Of a stretch of DNA of 64,000 nucleotides, positions 39,771-49,217 are shown one piece after another. The DNA is from UBA5796 sp040752455 (lineage in GTDB: Bacteria > Chloroflexota > Anaerolineae > Anaerolineales > Villigracilaceae): positions 124,001-188,000 of the forward strand of contig JBMOMN010000049.1 of assembly GCA_049324115.1 (NCBI GenBank). The letters run 5' to 3'. The notes under the pieces were generated by a model that saw nothing but the letters and a program-made list of their open reading frames with translations, did no database searches and was not told where the DNA came from. Position 1 is the first letter of the stretch; each line of letters opens with the position of its first letter. The translations under genes and the position numbers were made by a program.

Positions 39771-42700
39771 ATGACACGACGTTTCTACTACACCATAGAA
39801 TTTATTACAGCCGGGATGCTCATTTCGACGGCGCATACTTTATTGTTGATCCCCAACCGCCAGACCCTGCTCAAAAGCCCGGATTTCCAGGCGCTGATCA
39901 CCGGCCTGGCGGTCGGCTTTTTCCTGACCAGCCTGTTTTCCCTGACCGTCCTGATGACCGGCATCGGCGGGCGCGTGCGGCTCCTGGTCGGCATCCTCCG
40001 CTCCGTCGCTGTCGGCGTCCTGGCCGGCCTGTACTTCGCCAACGCCCTGCCGGTCGAAGGGCTGGCCCTGGCCAGCCTGGCGGTCGCCTTCCCCGTTTCC
40101 TTGAAATTAACCGAAAAATTTCCCGCCCGCCCGGTTTCGCCGCTCACCCTGGCCTTGAGCTTCACCAACATGGCGGTGGGATTATTGCTGATGCTGGAAC
40201 CGCCTTCCCTGCTGGGGAATTACCACCCGGTGGACGCGTTATCCCGGCCCACCGGGGTTCTGTTTCTCCTCACCGGACTTTCTGGCTGCGCCGCGTTGAT
40301 CTGGCCGAAAGCCGCCCCGAGCGTTTACCTGGCCAGGACCACCGTCATGCCCTGGGTGGTCTGGCTGCTGGTCTTCACCTTCAATTTCCAGGTCTCGGTG
40401 GTGTTACCGGCCCTATTCCTGGTGCTCAGCTTCCTGTTCGCCAACCGCCTGCCCTGGGAAAAATTGATCCCGCCCAGGCCGCACCCGGTTGCCCGGCAAT
40501 TGATCCCCATCCTCGGCATGGTTTACGCCCTCGTCATCGTCTTCGTGTCTGTGCAATTGAACAGCATCCAGGCCTTCACCGACGACCCGCAGATCATCCG
40601 CTTCGTAAACCAGGAGCGGGACGTCGCCTTTGCCCTGGTCAGCATCCTCACCATCGCCGTCGGCCACCTGATCGGGATCATCAACCTGACCATCCAAAAA
40701 AACGTGACCGAAAACCTGCCGGGGATCAGCCTCACCCAGCCCACCCTCCCGCAAACGCCGGACGGCGCGGCCGGCATCGTCACCGGCCCGATCCTCCCGG
40801 ACCTGGACGACCGGGAAGTCACCCAAAACGTCCTCGAAGCCCGCCTGCGCCACAGCAGCACCCAGTTGGAGATCGAAAAACGCCGCACCGCCCAGCTTAC
40901 CCTCCTGCAGGAACTCCGCTACCAGCTCTCCAACCAGCACGACGAACCGGTCATCGCCCAACTGGCCGTCAACGTGCTGCAACGCGCCTTCGATTGTTCG
41001 CTGACTGCCATCCTCCTGTATGAATATGAACGCAAGGAACTGGTCGTCCTGGCGGCAGCCGGGCCGGGGGTCTATGCCGTGCCTCCCGGTTATCGCCAGT
41101 CGGCCAGCACGGGCATCATCGGGCGGGCCTCGCGCCTGCGCAAGACCCAGATCGCCAACAATACCCGCCTCGACCCGGATTTCTTCCAGCTCGAACACCA
41201 GGACACCCTGTCCGAGGTCGTCGCCCCCATCCTGCACCAGGGACACCTGAAAGGGGTGCTCCTGGTGGACGACAACCGCCCGATGGCCTTCAACAGCATA
41301 GACATCGCCACCATCGAGGCCATCGCGGGAGAGGTCCTGCGGGCCTGGGAACAGGGCAGCTACCAGCGCCGCCTGACCGAACTGATCCGGGCCGGGGTGT
41401 CACTATCGTCCATGCTGGAGCCGAACGCCTCCATCAAGGAGATCGCCATCATCGCCCGGCAAACCCTCGAAGCCCGCTTCGTCTTCGTCATGCTGCTCGA
41501 CCAGCAGGGCCAGTTCAGCCGCACCGCCTCGGCCGGGTTCGCCCCCGAACTGATGAAATCCCTCAGCGAAGACCCCAACAGCCATCCCCTGGTCATGGCC
41601 GCCCTCAACGCCGGGAACGTTTTCCGGGTCCGGGACGTGCGCAAGTACGACCAGCAATCTCGCCTGACCCTGGACCACAAACGCCTGCAAAGTTTCATCG
41701 GCATCCCCATCCGCCTGCACCGGATGAGCATCGGGGCCATCCTGGCTTTCGGTAAACAGAACAGCCTGCTCTTCTCGGAGCGGGACGAATCCCTGGCAAA
41801 CCTGCTCTCGTCCCAGGCAGCCGCGGCCGTGGAAAGCTCCTGGCTGTACAACGAACTGCGCACAACGATGAGCACCGCCACCCTGCTCTACCAGCTCAGC
41901 TTCGATGTGATCCAGAAGGACAAGATGAGCGAAAAAGCCGAGGTGATCGCCACCACCGCCCACCGCATCATCCAGGCCCACAAGACTGGCATCGTACTGT
42001 ACAATGATAACGGCGAGATCGCAGCCTGCATCGGCGTCAGTGACGATGGGACCTACAACAACCCCACCCTCCCGATCCACATCATCCAGCAGGCCCTGGA
42101 TACCAACCAGCGCATCATTCTGGGCAGCGACCACGACCTGCTGAACGTGTGCCTCCCGCTGCTGACCTCCTCCCGCAAACACGGCGCGCTGTGGTTCGAG
42201 ATCGAAGAAAGCCTGTGGTACAACTCCCACCAGGCCGCCGGACTCCAGACGATGGCAAACCAGGTGGCCGTGGCCCTCGAACGGGCCAGCCTGCTGATCG
42301 AATCGCAGCGCCAGGCCCGCGAGTTGGAACGCGCTTTCAAGGAACTGGAAGTCACCTACGACCAGACCCTGAGCGCCCTCATGTCTGCCCTCGACGCCCG
42401 CGACCGGGAGACCGAAGGCCACAGCAACAGGGTCGGCAAGGCCGCCGCCCGCCTGGGGCAGAAACTCGGCCTCTCGCCCGCCGAACTCAAGGTGCTGGAA
42501 CGCGGCTCCCTGCTGCACGACATCGGCAAGATCGGCATCGAAGACGCCATCCTCAACAAACCCGGCAGCCTCGACGAGCGTGAGTGGGAAACGATGCGCA
42601 AACACCCTGAGATCGGGGCGCAGATCGTCACCGGCATCCCCTTCCTCGAAGACACCATCCCCATCATCCGCCACCACCAGGAACGCTGGAACGGCAGCGG

Positions 42701-42929
42701 CTACCCGCAGGGGCTGGCAGGTGAACAGATCCCCTTGCTGGCCCGCATCTTCGCCGTGGTGGATGCCCTGGATGCCCTGACCAGCACCCGCCCCTACCGC
42801 CAGCAAATCTCGGTCGAGGAGGCCATGGACTATATCCACACCGAGTCCGGCGTCTTGTTCGACCCCCGCATCGTCAACGCCCTGGCCGGGATGATCCGCT
42901 CAGGCGAGTTCGACGACCTGATCCAATGA
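39771..42929 (+). CDS. membrane sensor with GAF domains and HD-GYP phosphodiesterase domain
   Basis: A 1052-residue signalling protein. About eight membrane segments occupy residues 1-310. A short coiled coil is followed by three GAF-like units: about 375-525 (QLTLLQELRYQLSNQHDEPV), 535-695 and 705-850. A second coiled coil leads into an HD-GYP domain (about 860-1045) with LLHDIGKIGIEDAILNKPGS and HHQERWNGSGYPQGL, the full HD and GYP motifs. HD-GYP proteins hydrolyse cyclic-di-GMP to GMP. Its stop overlaps the start of a diguanylate cyclase, giving an opposed enzyme pair in one operon. Input signal unknown. Confidence 0.92.
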   Translation: MTRRFYYTIEFITAGMLISTAHTLLLIPNRQTLLKSPDFQALITGLAVGFFLTSLFSLTVLMTGIGGRVRLLVGILRSVAVGVLAGLYFANALPVEGLALASLAVAFPVSLKLTEKFPARPVSPLTLALSFTNMAVGLLLMLEPPSLLGNYHPVDALSRPTGVLFLLTGLSGCAALIWPKAAPSVYLARTTVMPWVVWLLVFTFNFQVSVVLPALFLVLSFLFANRLPWEKLIPPRPHPVARQLIPILGMVYALVIVFVSVQLNSIQAFTDDPQIIRFVNQERDVAFALVSILTIAVGHLIGIINLTIQKNVTENLPGISLTQPTLPQTPDGAAGIVTGPILPDLDDREVTQNVLEARLRHSSTQLEIEKRRTAQLTLLQELRYQLSNQHDEPVIAQLAVNVLQRAFDCSLTAILLYEYERKELVVLAAAGPGVYAVPPGYRQSASTGIIGRASRLRKTQIANNTRLDPDFFQLEHQDTLSEVVAPILHQGHLKGVLLVDDNRPMAFNSIDIATIEAIAGEVLRAWEQGSYQRRLTELIRAGVSLSSMLEPNASIKEIAIIARQTLEARFVFVMLLDQQGQFSRTASAGFAPELMKSLSEDPNSHPLVMAALNAGNVFRVRDVRKYDQQSRLTLDHKRLQSFIGIPIRLHRMSIGAILAFGKQNSLLFSERDESLANLLSSQAAAAVESSWLYNELRTTMSTATLLYQLSFDVIQKDKMSEKAEVIATTAHRIIQAHKTGIVLYNDNGEIAACIGVSDDGTYNNPTLPIHIIQQALDTNQRIILGSDHDLLNVCLPLLTSSRKHGALWFEIEESLWYNSHQAAGLQTMANQVAVALERASLLIESQRQARELERAFKELEVTYDQTLSALMSALDARDRETEGHSNRVGKAAARLGQKLGLSPAELKVLERGSLLHDIGKIGIEDAILNKPGSLDEREWETMRKHPEIGAQIVTGIPFLEDTIPIIRHHQERWNGSGYPQGLAGEQIPLLARIFAVVDALDALTSTRPYRQQISVEEAMDYIHTESGVLFDPRIVNALAGMIRSGEFDDLIQ

Positions 42930-44485
42930 ACTCGATCCCCCCGCTCCCGCAAAAGTTGTCGAACTCCACCGGCCGCGCCCTGATGGTCCCGATGCTGATC
43001 GCCACCCTTATGCTCCTGGGCATCCTGGTCACGGCCAGCATGGTATCCGACCAATACCGGGACCTGCCTGAAAACATTTTCCTCATCATTTTCTTTTGGG
43101 GGTTCGCCAGCGTTTCTCTTATGTATTCCAACTTTTTCTGGCATACCACCACCCTGGGGAAGATCAAATGGGTCCTTGCCGTCATCAACGGCACCGGCCT
43201 GGGGCTGCTGGTCTCATTGCTCCCCGAATCCTTCGATACCGCCACTTATCCATTGCTGGTCATCATCGTGATGCTCACCGCAATCGTCTACGGCCGCTAT
43301 CCGACTTATATCGTGGTTATCGTTTCGACGGCCATCCACCTCGCCAGCCACCTGTCCCTCACGGATTCCATTTTCGAAGTCGCCGGGCTGGTCAGCCTGC
43401 CGATCCTGTCTACGGCCGCGGCCGAGACGATCCTCCGAATGCAGCAGGTCAGTTTCACCCAGATCTCCCGCCTGGAGACCATCAACGAGTTTTCCCGGCA
43501 AATTTCCGCCTCCCTGGACATCGAACAGGTCATCCCCCTCCTGAACGAAGCCATCAAAAACGCCATCCGGGCCGACACGTATTACGTGGGCATCCTCGAA
43601 GGCGGCCTCGTCAAACTCGACCTGTTCTACGACGACGGCGAATACTTCTACGACGTGACCGTCCCGGCCAGGGGCAGCCTCGCCGGCTGGGTCCTGCAAA
43701 ACAACCGCCCGCTCTTCCTGCCCGACCTGCGCAAACCCCTCGACCTCGAAGGCGTCGAAAGGGTCATCATCGGCAAGGACAAGACCAGCCTGGCCTGGAT
43801 GGGCGTCCCGCTCCAGGCCGGGGAAGTGCTCGGGGTGCTGGCCGTCGCCTCCTACCGCCCCAACGCCTTCGACCGGTCCGACATGGAACTGCTCGAAAAC
43901 CTGGCCCAGCAGGCCGCCCTGGTCCTGCACAACGTCATCCACCACCGGGCGGTCGAGGAGCAATCCAAGCTCGACAGCCTGACCGGCGTTTACAACCACG
44001 GCTACTTCCTGAAGCGCCTCGAAAACAGCGCCCGCCAGTCGTTGGACAACGCAACGCCCCTCTCCCTCATCATGCTGGACGTGGATTTCTTCAAGCAATA
44101 CAACGACAGTTACGGCCACCTGGCCGGGGACGAAGTCCTCATCCAACTGACCCGGGCCATCCGCAGCCACATCAAAAACACCGATTCGGTCGGGCGCTGG
44201 GGCGGCGAGGAGTTCGCCATTTGCCTGCCCGATACCCCCGGCGACCTGGCCCGGCAGGTCGCCCTGCGCATCCGGGAAACGATGCGCAACATGCAGATCC
44301 GCATCCAGGGCGAAACCGTCCCATCCCCAACGGTCAGCCAGGGCATCGCGGTCTTCCCCATCGAAGCCGACGAGATCATCCGCCTGATTGACCTGGCCGA
44401 CAAACGCCTCTACACGGCCAAATCCCGCGGGCGCGACCAGATCGAACCAGACGACTCACACTGGAACTACCTGAAATACTGCTGA
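42926..44485 (+). CDS. membrane GAF-GGDEF diguanylate cyclase
   Basis: A 519-residue protein: membrane segments in about residues 20-165, a GAF domain (about 185-345), and a GGDEF domain (about 350-515) with GRWGGEEFAICLPD as the active site. The substrate-binding segment YNHGYFLKRLEN and metal site MLDVDFFKQYNDSYGHLAG are intact, so it should make cyclic-di-GMP. The inhibitory I-site (RxxD, five residues before GGEEF) reads KNTD, so feedback inhibition is probably weak. It starts within the stop of the HD-GYP gene (ATGA overlap). Confidence 0.93.
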   Translation: MNSIPPLPQKLSNSTGRALMVPMLIATLMLLGILVTASMVSDQYRDLPENIFLIIFFWGFASVSLMYSNFFWHTTTLGKIKWVLAVINGTGLGLLVSLLPESFDTATYPLLVIIVMLTAIVYGRYPTYIVVIVSTAIHLASHLSLTDSIFEVAGLVSLPILSTAAAETILRMQQVSFTQISRLETINEFSRQISASLDIEQVIPLLNEAIKNAIRADTYYVGILEGGLVKLDLFYDDGEYFYDVTVPARGSLAGWVLQNNRPLFLPDLRKPLDLEGVERVIIGKDKTSLAWMGVPLQAGEVLGVLAVASYRPNAFDRSDMELLENLAQQAALVLHNVIHHRAVEEQSKLDSLTGVYNHGYFLKRLENSARQSLDNATPLSLIMLDVDFFKQYNDSYGHLAGDEVLIQLTRAIRSHIKNTDSVGRWGGEEFAICLPDTPGDLARQVALRIRETMRNMQIRIQGETVPSPTVSQGIAVFPIEADEIIRLIDLADKRLYTAKSRGRDQIEPDDSHWNYLKYC

Positions 44486-44487
44486 GA

Positions 44488-45528
44488 TCAGGCCGCCAGC
44501 ACATCCCTGAAGGCGGCTATCGCCTGCCCCACCCCCGCATCCTCGATCCAGCAATGCGTCACGAGCCGGAAGCGCCGCGCCCCCGTCACCCCGACCAGCA
44601 CGCCGCGGGCTTTCATTTTTTCGGCCACCTCTTTGGCGGACATCGGGATTTCCTCCGCCAGATCGAAGAAGACCATGTTCGTAGCCGGATGCCCCTCCCC
44701 AAGCCTCAGCCCCCGGACCTCGCGCAGACCGGCGGCCAGCTTCCGTGCCCGGGCGTGGTCCTCGCCCAGGCGGGATACCATTTTCTCCAGCGCCACGATC
44801 CCGGCTGCGGCCAGGATCCCGGCCTGACGCATCCCGCCGCCCACCTGCTTGCGGATGCGGTGCGCCCGCTTGATGAAATCCCGCGTCCCGCACACCACCG
44901 ACCCAACCGGCGCGCTCAGCCCTTTGCTCAGGCAAAACGTGAGCGAATCGACCGGCCCGGCCAGTTCCTTCACGTCCACGCCCTGGGCGGCCGCGGCGTT
45001 GAAGACCCGCGCCCCGTCCAGGTGGACGAGGATGCCGCGCTCGTGGGCGAACTCGCCCAAGCGGCGCATGTACTCCGGGGTCTGGTAGGTGCCGCCGCAG
45101 CGGTTGTGGGTGTTCTCGATCTCGATCAGGCGCGTCGGCGGCTGGTGGGCATCGTCCGAGCGGACCGCGGCGGACAGATCCTCGAAAGCCAGCGAACCGT
45201 CCGCCTGCTCGGGTATCTGGCGCGAATGGACGCCGCCCAGGGCAGAGATCCCGCCGCCTTCGTAGAGGAAAGTATGGGCGCGGGCGCCCATGATGACTTC
45301 GTCGCCGCGCCCGCAATGAGCCAAAATCGCCGACAGGTTGCCCATCGTCCCCGAAGGCACGAACAGCCCGGCTTCCTTGCCGGTCATCGAGGCGGCCAGC
45401 TCCTGCAAGCGGTTGACGGTCGGGTCTTCGCCGTACACGTCGTCGCCGACGGGGGCCTGGGCCATCGCCTCGCGCATCTCCGGCGTGGGCTGGGTCACGG
45501 TATCGGAACGGAGGTCTATGTATTGCAT
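44488..45528 (-). CDS. ltaE: low-specificity L-threonine aldolase
   Basis: A 346-residue PLP enzyme that cleaves threonine and allo-threonine to glycine and acetaldehyde. It opens IDLRSDTVTQPTPEMREAMA with the typical RSDT motif, then DDVYGEDPTVNRLQELAA. The PLP-lysine is in LTFCLSKGLSAPVGSVV, and HLDGARVFNA holds the PLP ring Asp. Length is normal. It is convergent with the GGDEF gene with only 2 nt between. The TAGGAGTG ribosome site is good. Upstream lie two MITE-like repeats. Confidence 0.95.
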   Translation of the reverse strand: MQYIDLRSDTVTQPTPEMREAMAQAPVGDDVYGEDPTVNRLQELAASMTGKEAGLFVPSGTMGNLSAILAHCGRGDEVIMGARAHTFLYEGGGISALGGVHSRQIPEQADGSLAFEDLSAAVRSDDAHQPPTRLIEIENTHNRCGGTYQTPEYMRRLGEFAHERGILVHLDGARVFNAAAAQGVDVKELAGPVDSLTFCLSKGLSAPVGSVVCGTRDFIKRAHRIRKQVGGGMRQAGILAAAGIVALEKMVSRLGEDHARARKLAAGLREVRGLRLGEGHPATNMVFFDLAEEIPMSAKEVAEKMKARGVLVGVTGARRFRLVTHCWIEDAGVGQAIAAFRDVLAA

Positions 45529-45573
45529 GGAATCACTCCTACAGGGAATTTTTCTGATTCTGCTGGATTTTGT

Positions 45574-45721
45574 GGTTCTTTCGTTTTCATTGGGAAAACC
45601 CTAAAACACGAAGGAGCACAAAGTCTACAAAGGAGGAACCCATCAAATCAAGGCGTTTTCCCTTTGAGTGCCTTCGTGTCCCTTTGTGTTTAGGTTCTTT
45701 CCCGCTAATTGCGCAAGAGCC
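45574..45721. repeat. MITE-like element, copy B
   Basis: A diverged 148-nt copy of the same element, with ends GGTTCTTTCG and CAAGAGCC. Internal modules CACGAAGG, CACAAAG and CCTTCGTG are in the same order as in copies C and D. Confidence 0.7.
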
Positions 45722-45870
45722 GGGTGTGTGCAAATCGAAAACCACAAATCCCGTTAGAAGCAGGAATTTTTAACGCAAATAGCGCCAATGAGCGAATGAC
45801 GCGAATTTTTTGAAATAATTGGCGACTCTCTGCAAAGCCCTTTTTCACCGCGAAGGGCGCAAAGAATTTC

Positions 45871-46019
45871 GGCTCTCCCGTTTTACCGGAAAACCTTTAA
45901 AACACGAAGGAACACAAAGGCAACAAAGGAAAACGCGTCCGACAGTGCGCCTTTTCTCCCTTTGAGAGCCTTCGTGTCACTTTGTGTTTAGGCTCTTTCC
46001 CGTTTGTTACGGAAGAGCC
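45871..46019. repeat. MITE-like element, copy C
   Basis: A 149-nt element with terminal inverted repeats GGCTCTCCCG and GGAAGAGCC, and the internal mirror AACACGAAGGAACACAAAG / CCTTCGTGTCACTTTGTGTT. Copies B and C occupy the 538-nt gap 45529-46066 in direct orientation, with a single CCGCGAAGG arm between them. No gene is seen in that gap. Confidence 0.8.
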
Positions 46020-46066
46020 TCAAAGGTTTTGCAGTAGAGTCATTGGCGCAATTCGCGACATTCGCG

Positions 46067-46990
<924 letters not shown>

Positions 46991-46992
46991 GT

Positions 46993-47556
46993 TCAGGCGT
47001 CTCCGTCCTCGGACAGGGTTTCGGGGGCTGAATCGCCGTCCATAGCGGGAGCAGGCTCCCGGTCCCGGCGCGCTTCGGCCCGCTCCATTAACCAGAATCC
47101 GAGCAGCAGGATGGCCGTCCCGACCGTGATGCTGGCATCCGCCACGTTGAAGACCGGGAAATTCCCCACCGAGATGAAGTCGGTGACTTTGCCGTTGAGG
47201 GTCAGGCGGTCCACCAGGTTGCCGAGCGCCCCGGCCATTTGCATGCCCATGGCCAGGCTGATCCACCAGTGGCCGGATTCGATCTGGGGGTAGTAAAAGG
47301 CGATGACGGCCGCGACCACGACGGCCAGCCCGGCGAAGACCCAGGCCACGCCCTGCCCGTGGAACATGCCGAAGGCGGCCCCGTCGTTGTACCAGTGGAC
47401 GAAACGGGCGTAAGGCGAGAGCCAGCCGAGCCAGTCGGGCAGCCATTGTTGGGCGAAGGGGATGTTTTGGCGGACGAGGGATTTAGTCCACTGGTCGAGG
47501 GCGATGATGGCCCCGGCGATGAGCGCCAGCCGGGTGTAAGCTTTGAGAGTTTTCAA
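46993..47556 (-). CDS. lspA: lipoprotein signal peptidase (signal peptidase II)
   Basis: A 187-residue membrane aspartyl protease that removes the signal peptide from diacylglyceryl-prolipoproteins made by Lgt. Four membrane segments and the catalytic pair are seen in GALGNLVDRL and FPVFNVADASI, together with NDGAAFGMFHGQG. The C-terminus has a polar tail of about 30 residues not found in most homologues. A TTG start at 47556 is chosen because GGAGG lies 4 nt before it and homology begins there; the open frame upstream has no other suitable start. Confidence 0.93.
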   Translation of the reverse strand: MKTLKAYTRLALIAGAIIALDQWTKSLVRQNIPFAQQWLPDWLGWLSPYARFVHWYNDGAAFGMFHGQGVAWVFAGLAVVVAAVIAFYYPQIESGHWWISLAMGMQMAGALGNLVDRLTLNGKVTDFISVGNFPVFNVADASITVGTAILLLGFWLMERAEARRDREPAPAMDGDSAPETLSEDGDA

Positions 47557-47631
47557 GGAACCTCCAAAAGGGATAAAAATACCGCCTCGCGGCGGGGGTA
47601 ATTGTACCTGATAACCTGAAGAGAAGATGAA

Positions 47632-47679
47632 CCGCGAAGACGCGAAGGTTTTTAAGTTAACCTTCGCCCCCCTTCGCGG
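47632..47679. repeat. hairpin of the CCGCGAAG family
   Basis: CCGCGAAGACGCGAAGG is mirrored by CCTTCGCCCCCCTTCGCGG across a 10-nt loop. It lies 5 nt past the alr stop and may end the alr message. Confidence 0.75.
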
Positions 47680-47683
47680 CAAA

Positions 47684-48820
47684 TCACTCCTCGATATACA
47701 CCCTCGGCACGCGGGTGTTGATGTTGGTCAGGATCTCGTAGGGGATCGTCCCGGCCCATTCGGCCAGTTCTTCGACCGTCACTCCCTCGCCGATCAGGGT
47801 CACTTCGTCGCCGTTGAAGGCCGAATCCGCCTCGATGTTGACCATCACCTGGTCCATGCAGATGCGCCCGACGACCGGGTAGCGCCGACCGTGGATCACG
47901 ACCTGGGCCTGGCCCGACATGCCCCGGAAGTAGCCGTCCCCGTAGCCGACCGGGACGGTGACGATCCGCACCTCGTGGTCGGATTGCCAGGTGGAGCCAT
48001 ACGAGACGGGATGTCCGGGGCGGGTGACTTTAAAGTACACCACGCGGGATTTCCACGAAAGCGCCGGCCGGACCTGTAAGCTGCGTACCGCTTCGGGCGA
48101 GGGATACACGCCGTAGAGCAGGATCCCCGGCCGCACCATGTCGAAGTTGGCTTCGGGCAGTTGCAGGATGGCCCCCGAATTCGATATATGACGGATCGGG
48201 GTCGGCAGGCTGTGTTTTTCGTAGAAATGCAGCACTTCGTTGAAGCGTTCCAGTTGCAGCCGGGCATGGGACAAATCGGCCGCGTCGGAGTTGGCGAAAT
48301 GCGAGAAGATGCCCTCCACCTCCACGTTTTTGGATTTCAGGGCGGCTTCCTGGAGGGTGTTGGCGTTGTAATAATGGACGCCGATGCGTTCCATGCCGGT
48401 ATCAATCTTCAAATGCACTTTGGCCTTGCGCCCCATCGCCGCGGCGGCCTGGTCGATCTGCTCCAGCCGCTCCACCGACGGGGCGGTCAGGGTCAGGTCG
48501 TGCTGGAGGTAGCCGGGGATCTGGTCGCCCCAGATGCCGCCCAGGACCAATATCGGCGAGGTGATGCCGCGCTCCCGCAAGAGAATCCCCTCCTCCAGCA
48601 CCGCCACGGCGATGGTATCCGAGTACGGGTCGAGATACTTCGAGACCTCCACCAGCCCGTGGCCGTAGGCGTTGGCCTTGACCACGATCATCACCCCCGC
48701 CGGGGCGACCCTGGCCCGAATGGCTTCGATGTTGCGCCTCAACTGGGCCAGGTTGACTTCGACAAACGTGGAACGCACACCGCCGTTGGCGGAGATGGTG
48801 GGTTGGTTGATGCTGGACAT
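47684..48820 (-). CDS. alr: alanine racemase
   Basis: A 378-residue PLP enzyme making D-alanine for peptidoglycan. The PLP-lysine is in VVKANAYGHGLVEVSKYLD, and the catalytic Tyr is in HPVSYGSTW. GRICMDQVMVN is another family motif. Alr implies a peptidoglycan wall, relevant to the monoderm question in Chloroflexota. The ATG at 48820 is preferred over 48856 because TACAAT (a -10) lies six bases before it, with no ribosome site, suggesting a leaderless message. Confidence 0.94.
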   Translation of the reverse strand: MSSINQPTISANGGVRSTFVEVNLAQLRRNIEAIRARVAPAGVMIVVKANAYGHGLVEVSKYLDPYSDTIAVAVLEEGILLRERGITSPILVLGGIWGDQIPGYLQHDLTLTAPSVERLEQIDQAAAAMGRKAKVHLKIDTGMERIGVHYYNANTLQEAALKSKNVEVEGIFSHFANSDAADLSHARLQLERFNEVLHFYEKHSLPTPIRHISNSGAILQLPEANFDMVRPGILLYGVYPSPEAVRSLQVRPALSWKSRVVYFKVTRPGHPVSYGSTWQSDHEVRIVTVPVGYGDGYFRGMSGQAQVVIHGRRYPVVGRICMDQVMVNIEADSAFNGDEVTLIGEGVTVEELAEWAGTIPYEILTNINTRVPRVYIEE

Positions 48821-48826
48821 GAGGGA

Positions 48827-48832
48827 ATTGTA
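48827..48832 (-). promoter_or_regulatory. -10 six bases before the alr start (leaderless candidate)
   Basis: TACAAT on the minus strand is separated from the ATG at 48820 by exactly six bases, the same spacing as at 18843-18848. No good -35 is visible. Confidence 0.55.
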
Positions 48833-48866
48833 CACCAATGCGCTAGGACGTCGCACCCTCGCAACG

Positions 48867-48895
48867 CGTAGGACAAATTGGCAATTTGTCCTACG
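48867..48895. repeat. 29-nt perfect palindrome, CAAATTGGCAATTTG family, copy 2
   Basis: Arms CGTAGGACAAATTG and CAATTTGTCCTACG with a 1-nt loop. Compared with copy 1 (18689-18715) two bases differ in each arm and pairing is kept. It lies in the 361-nt gap 48857-49217, which also holds a CCGCGAAG-type inverted repeat (48902-49137), the palindromes at 49030-49071 and a hairpin at 49166-49199. Confidence 0.85.
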
Positions 48896-48901
48896 TTTTC
48901 A

Positions 48902-49137
48902 CCGCGAAGACGCGAAGCCCGCGAAGAAAGATATAAAATCTCGAAGGGAATCTTCGGGGTTCTTCTCAGAATTCTTCGAGAATCTCCAAGAAATTCTTCG
49001 CATTCTGATATGAAAATAGGGCGCGGACTCCAACGTCTCCCGACGTTGGCGCCAAAGTCTGGAGACTTTGGACTCCTTTTTCATCCTTCGGGGTGAACGG
49101 AGTTCATGGATATTTTGTGGTCTTCGCGGTAAGAAAG
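48902..49137. repeat. inverted repeat of the CCGCGAAG family, long copy
   Basis: CCGCGAAGAC at 48902 is mirrored by GTCTTCGCGG ending near 49137. Between them lie several TTCTTCGAGAAT-like repeats and the two palindromes at 49030-49071, which look like later insertions. Confidence 0.55.
49030..49071. repeat. two adjacent palindromes, CCAACGTC/GACGTTGG and CCAAAGTC/GACTTTGG
   Basis: CCAACGTC-TCCC-GACGTTGG (49030-49049) is followed 2 nt later by CCAAAGTC-TGGA-GACTTTGG (49052-49071). They differ at one base of the stem and pairing is kept. The first one recurs at the stop codon of glpD (57222-57241). Confidence 0.85.
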
Positions 49138-49165
49138 GTTTTTGCAGGAGGGTTTTCAATGCAAA

Positions 49166-49199
49166 GCTGGATGACGCCGGTTTCCCGGCGTCATCCAGC
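49166..49199 (-). terminator. perfect 15-bp hairpin after the amylase gene
   Basis: GCTGGATGACGCCGG and its exact reverse complement enclose 4 nt, 19 nt past the stop of the GH13 gene. The following T-run is poor (CTTTGCATTG), so it may be a repeat that acts as a terminator. Confidence 0.65.
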
Positions 49200-49217
49200 A
49201 CTTTTCAGCCTAAACTT

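Noticed and set aside
45574..46019. two similar blocks that might be a CRISPR array
   Set aside because: Repeats are 148-149 nt with terminal inverted repeats, only two in number and without unique spacers of regular length or cas genes.
46991..47446. upstream extension of the RluD frame
   Set aside because: The extended residues are an off-frame reading of lspA. Homology starts at GTG 46990.
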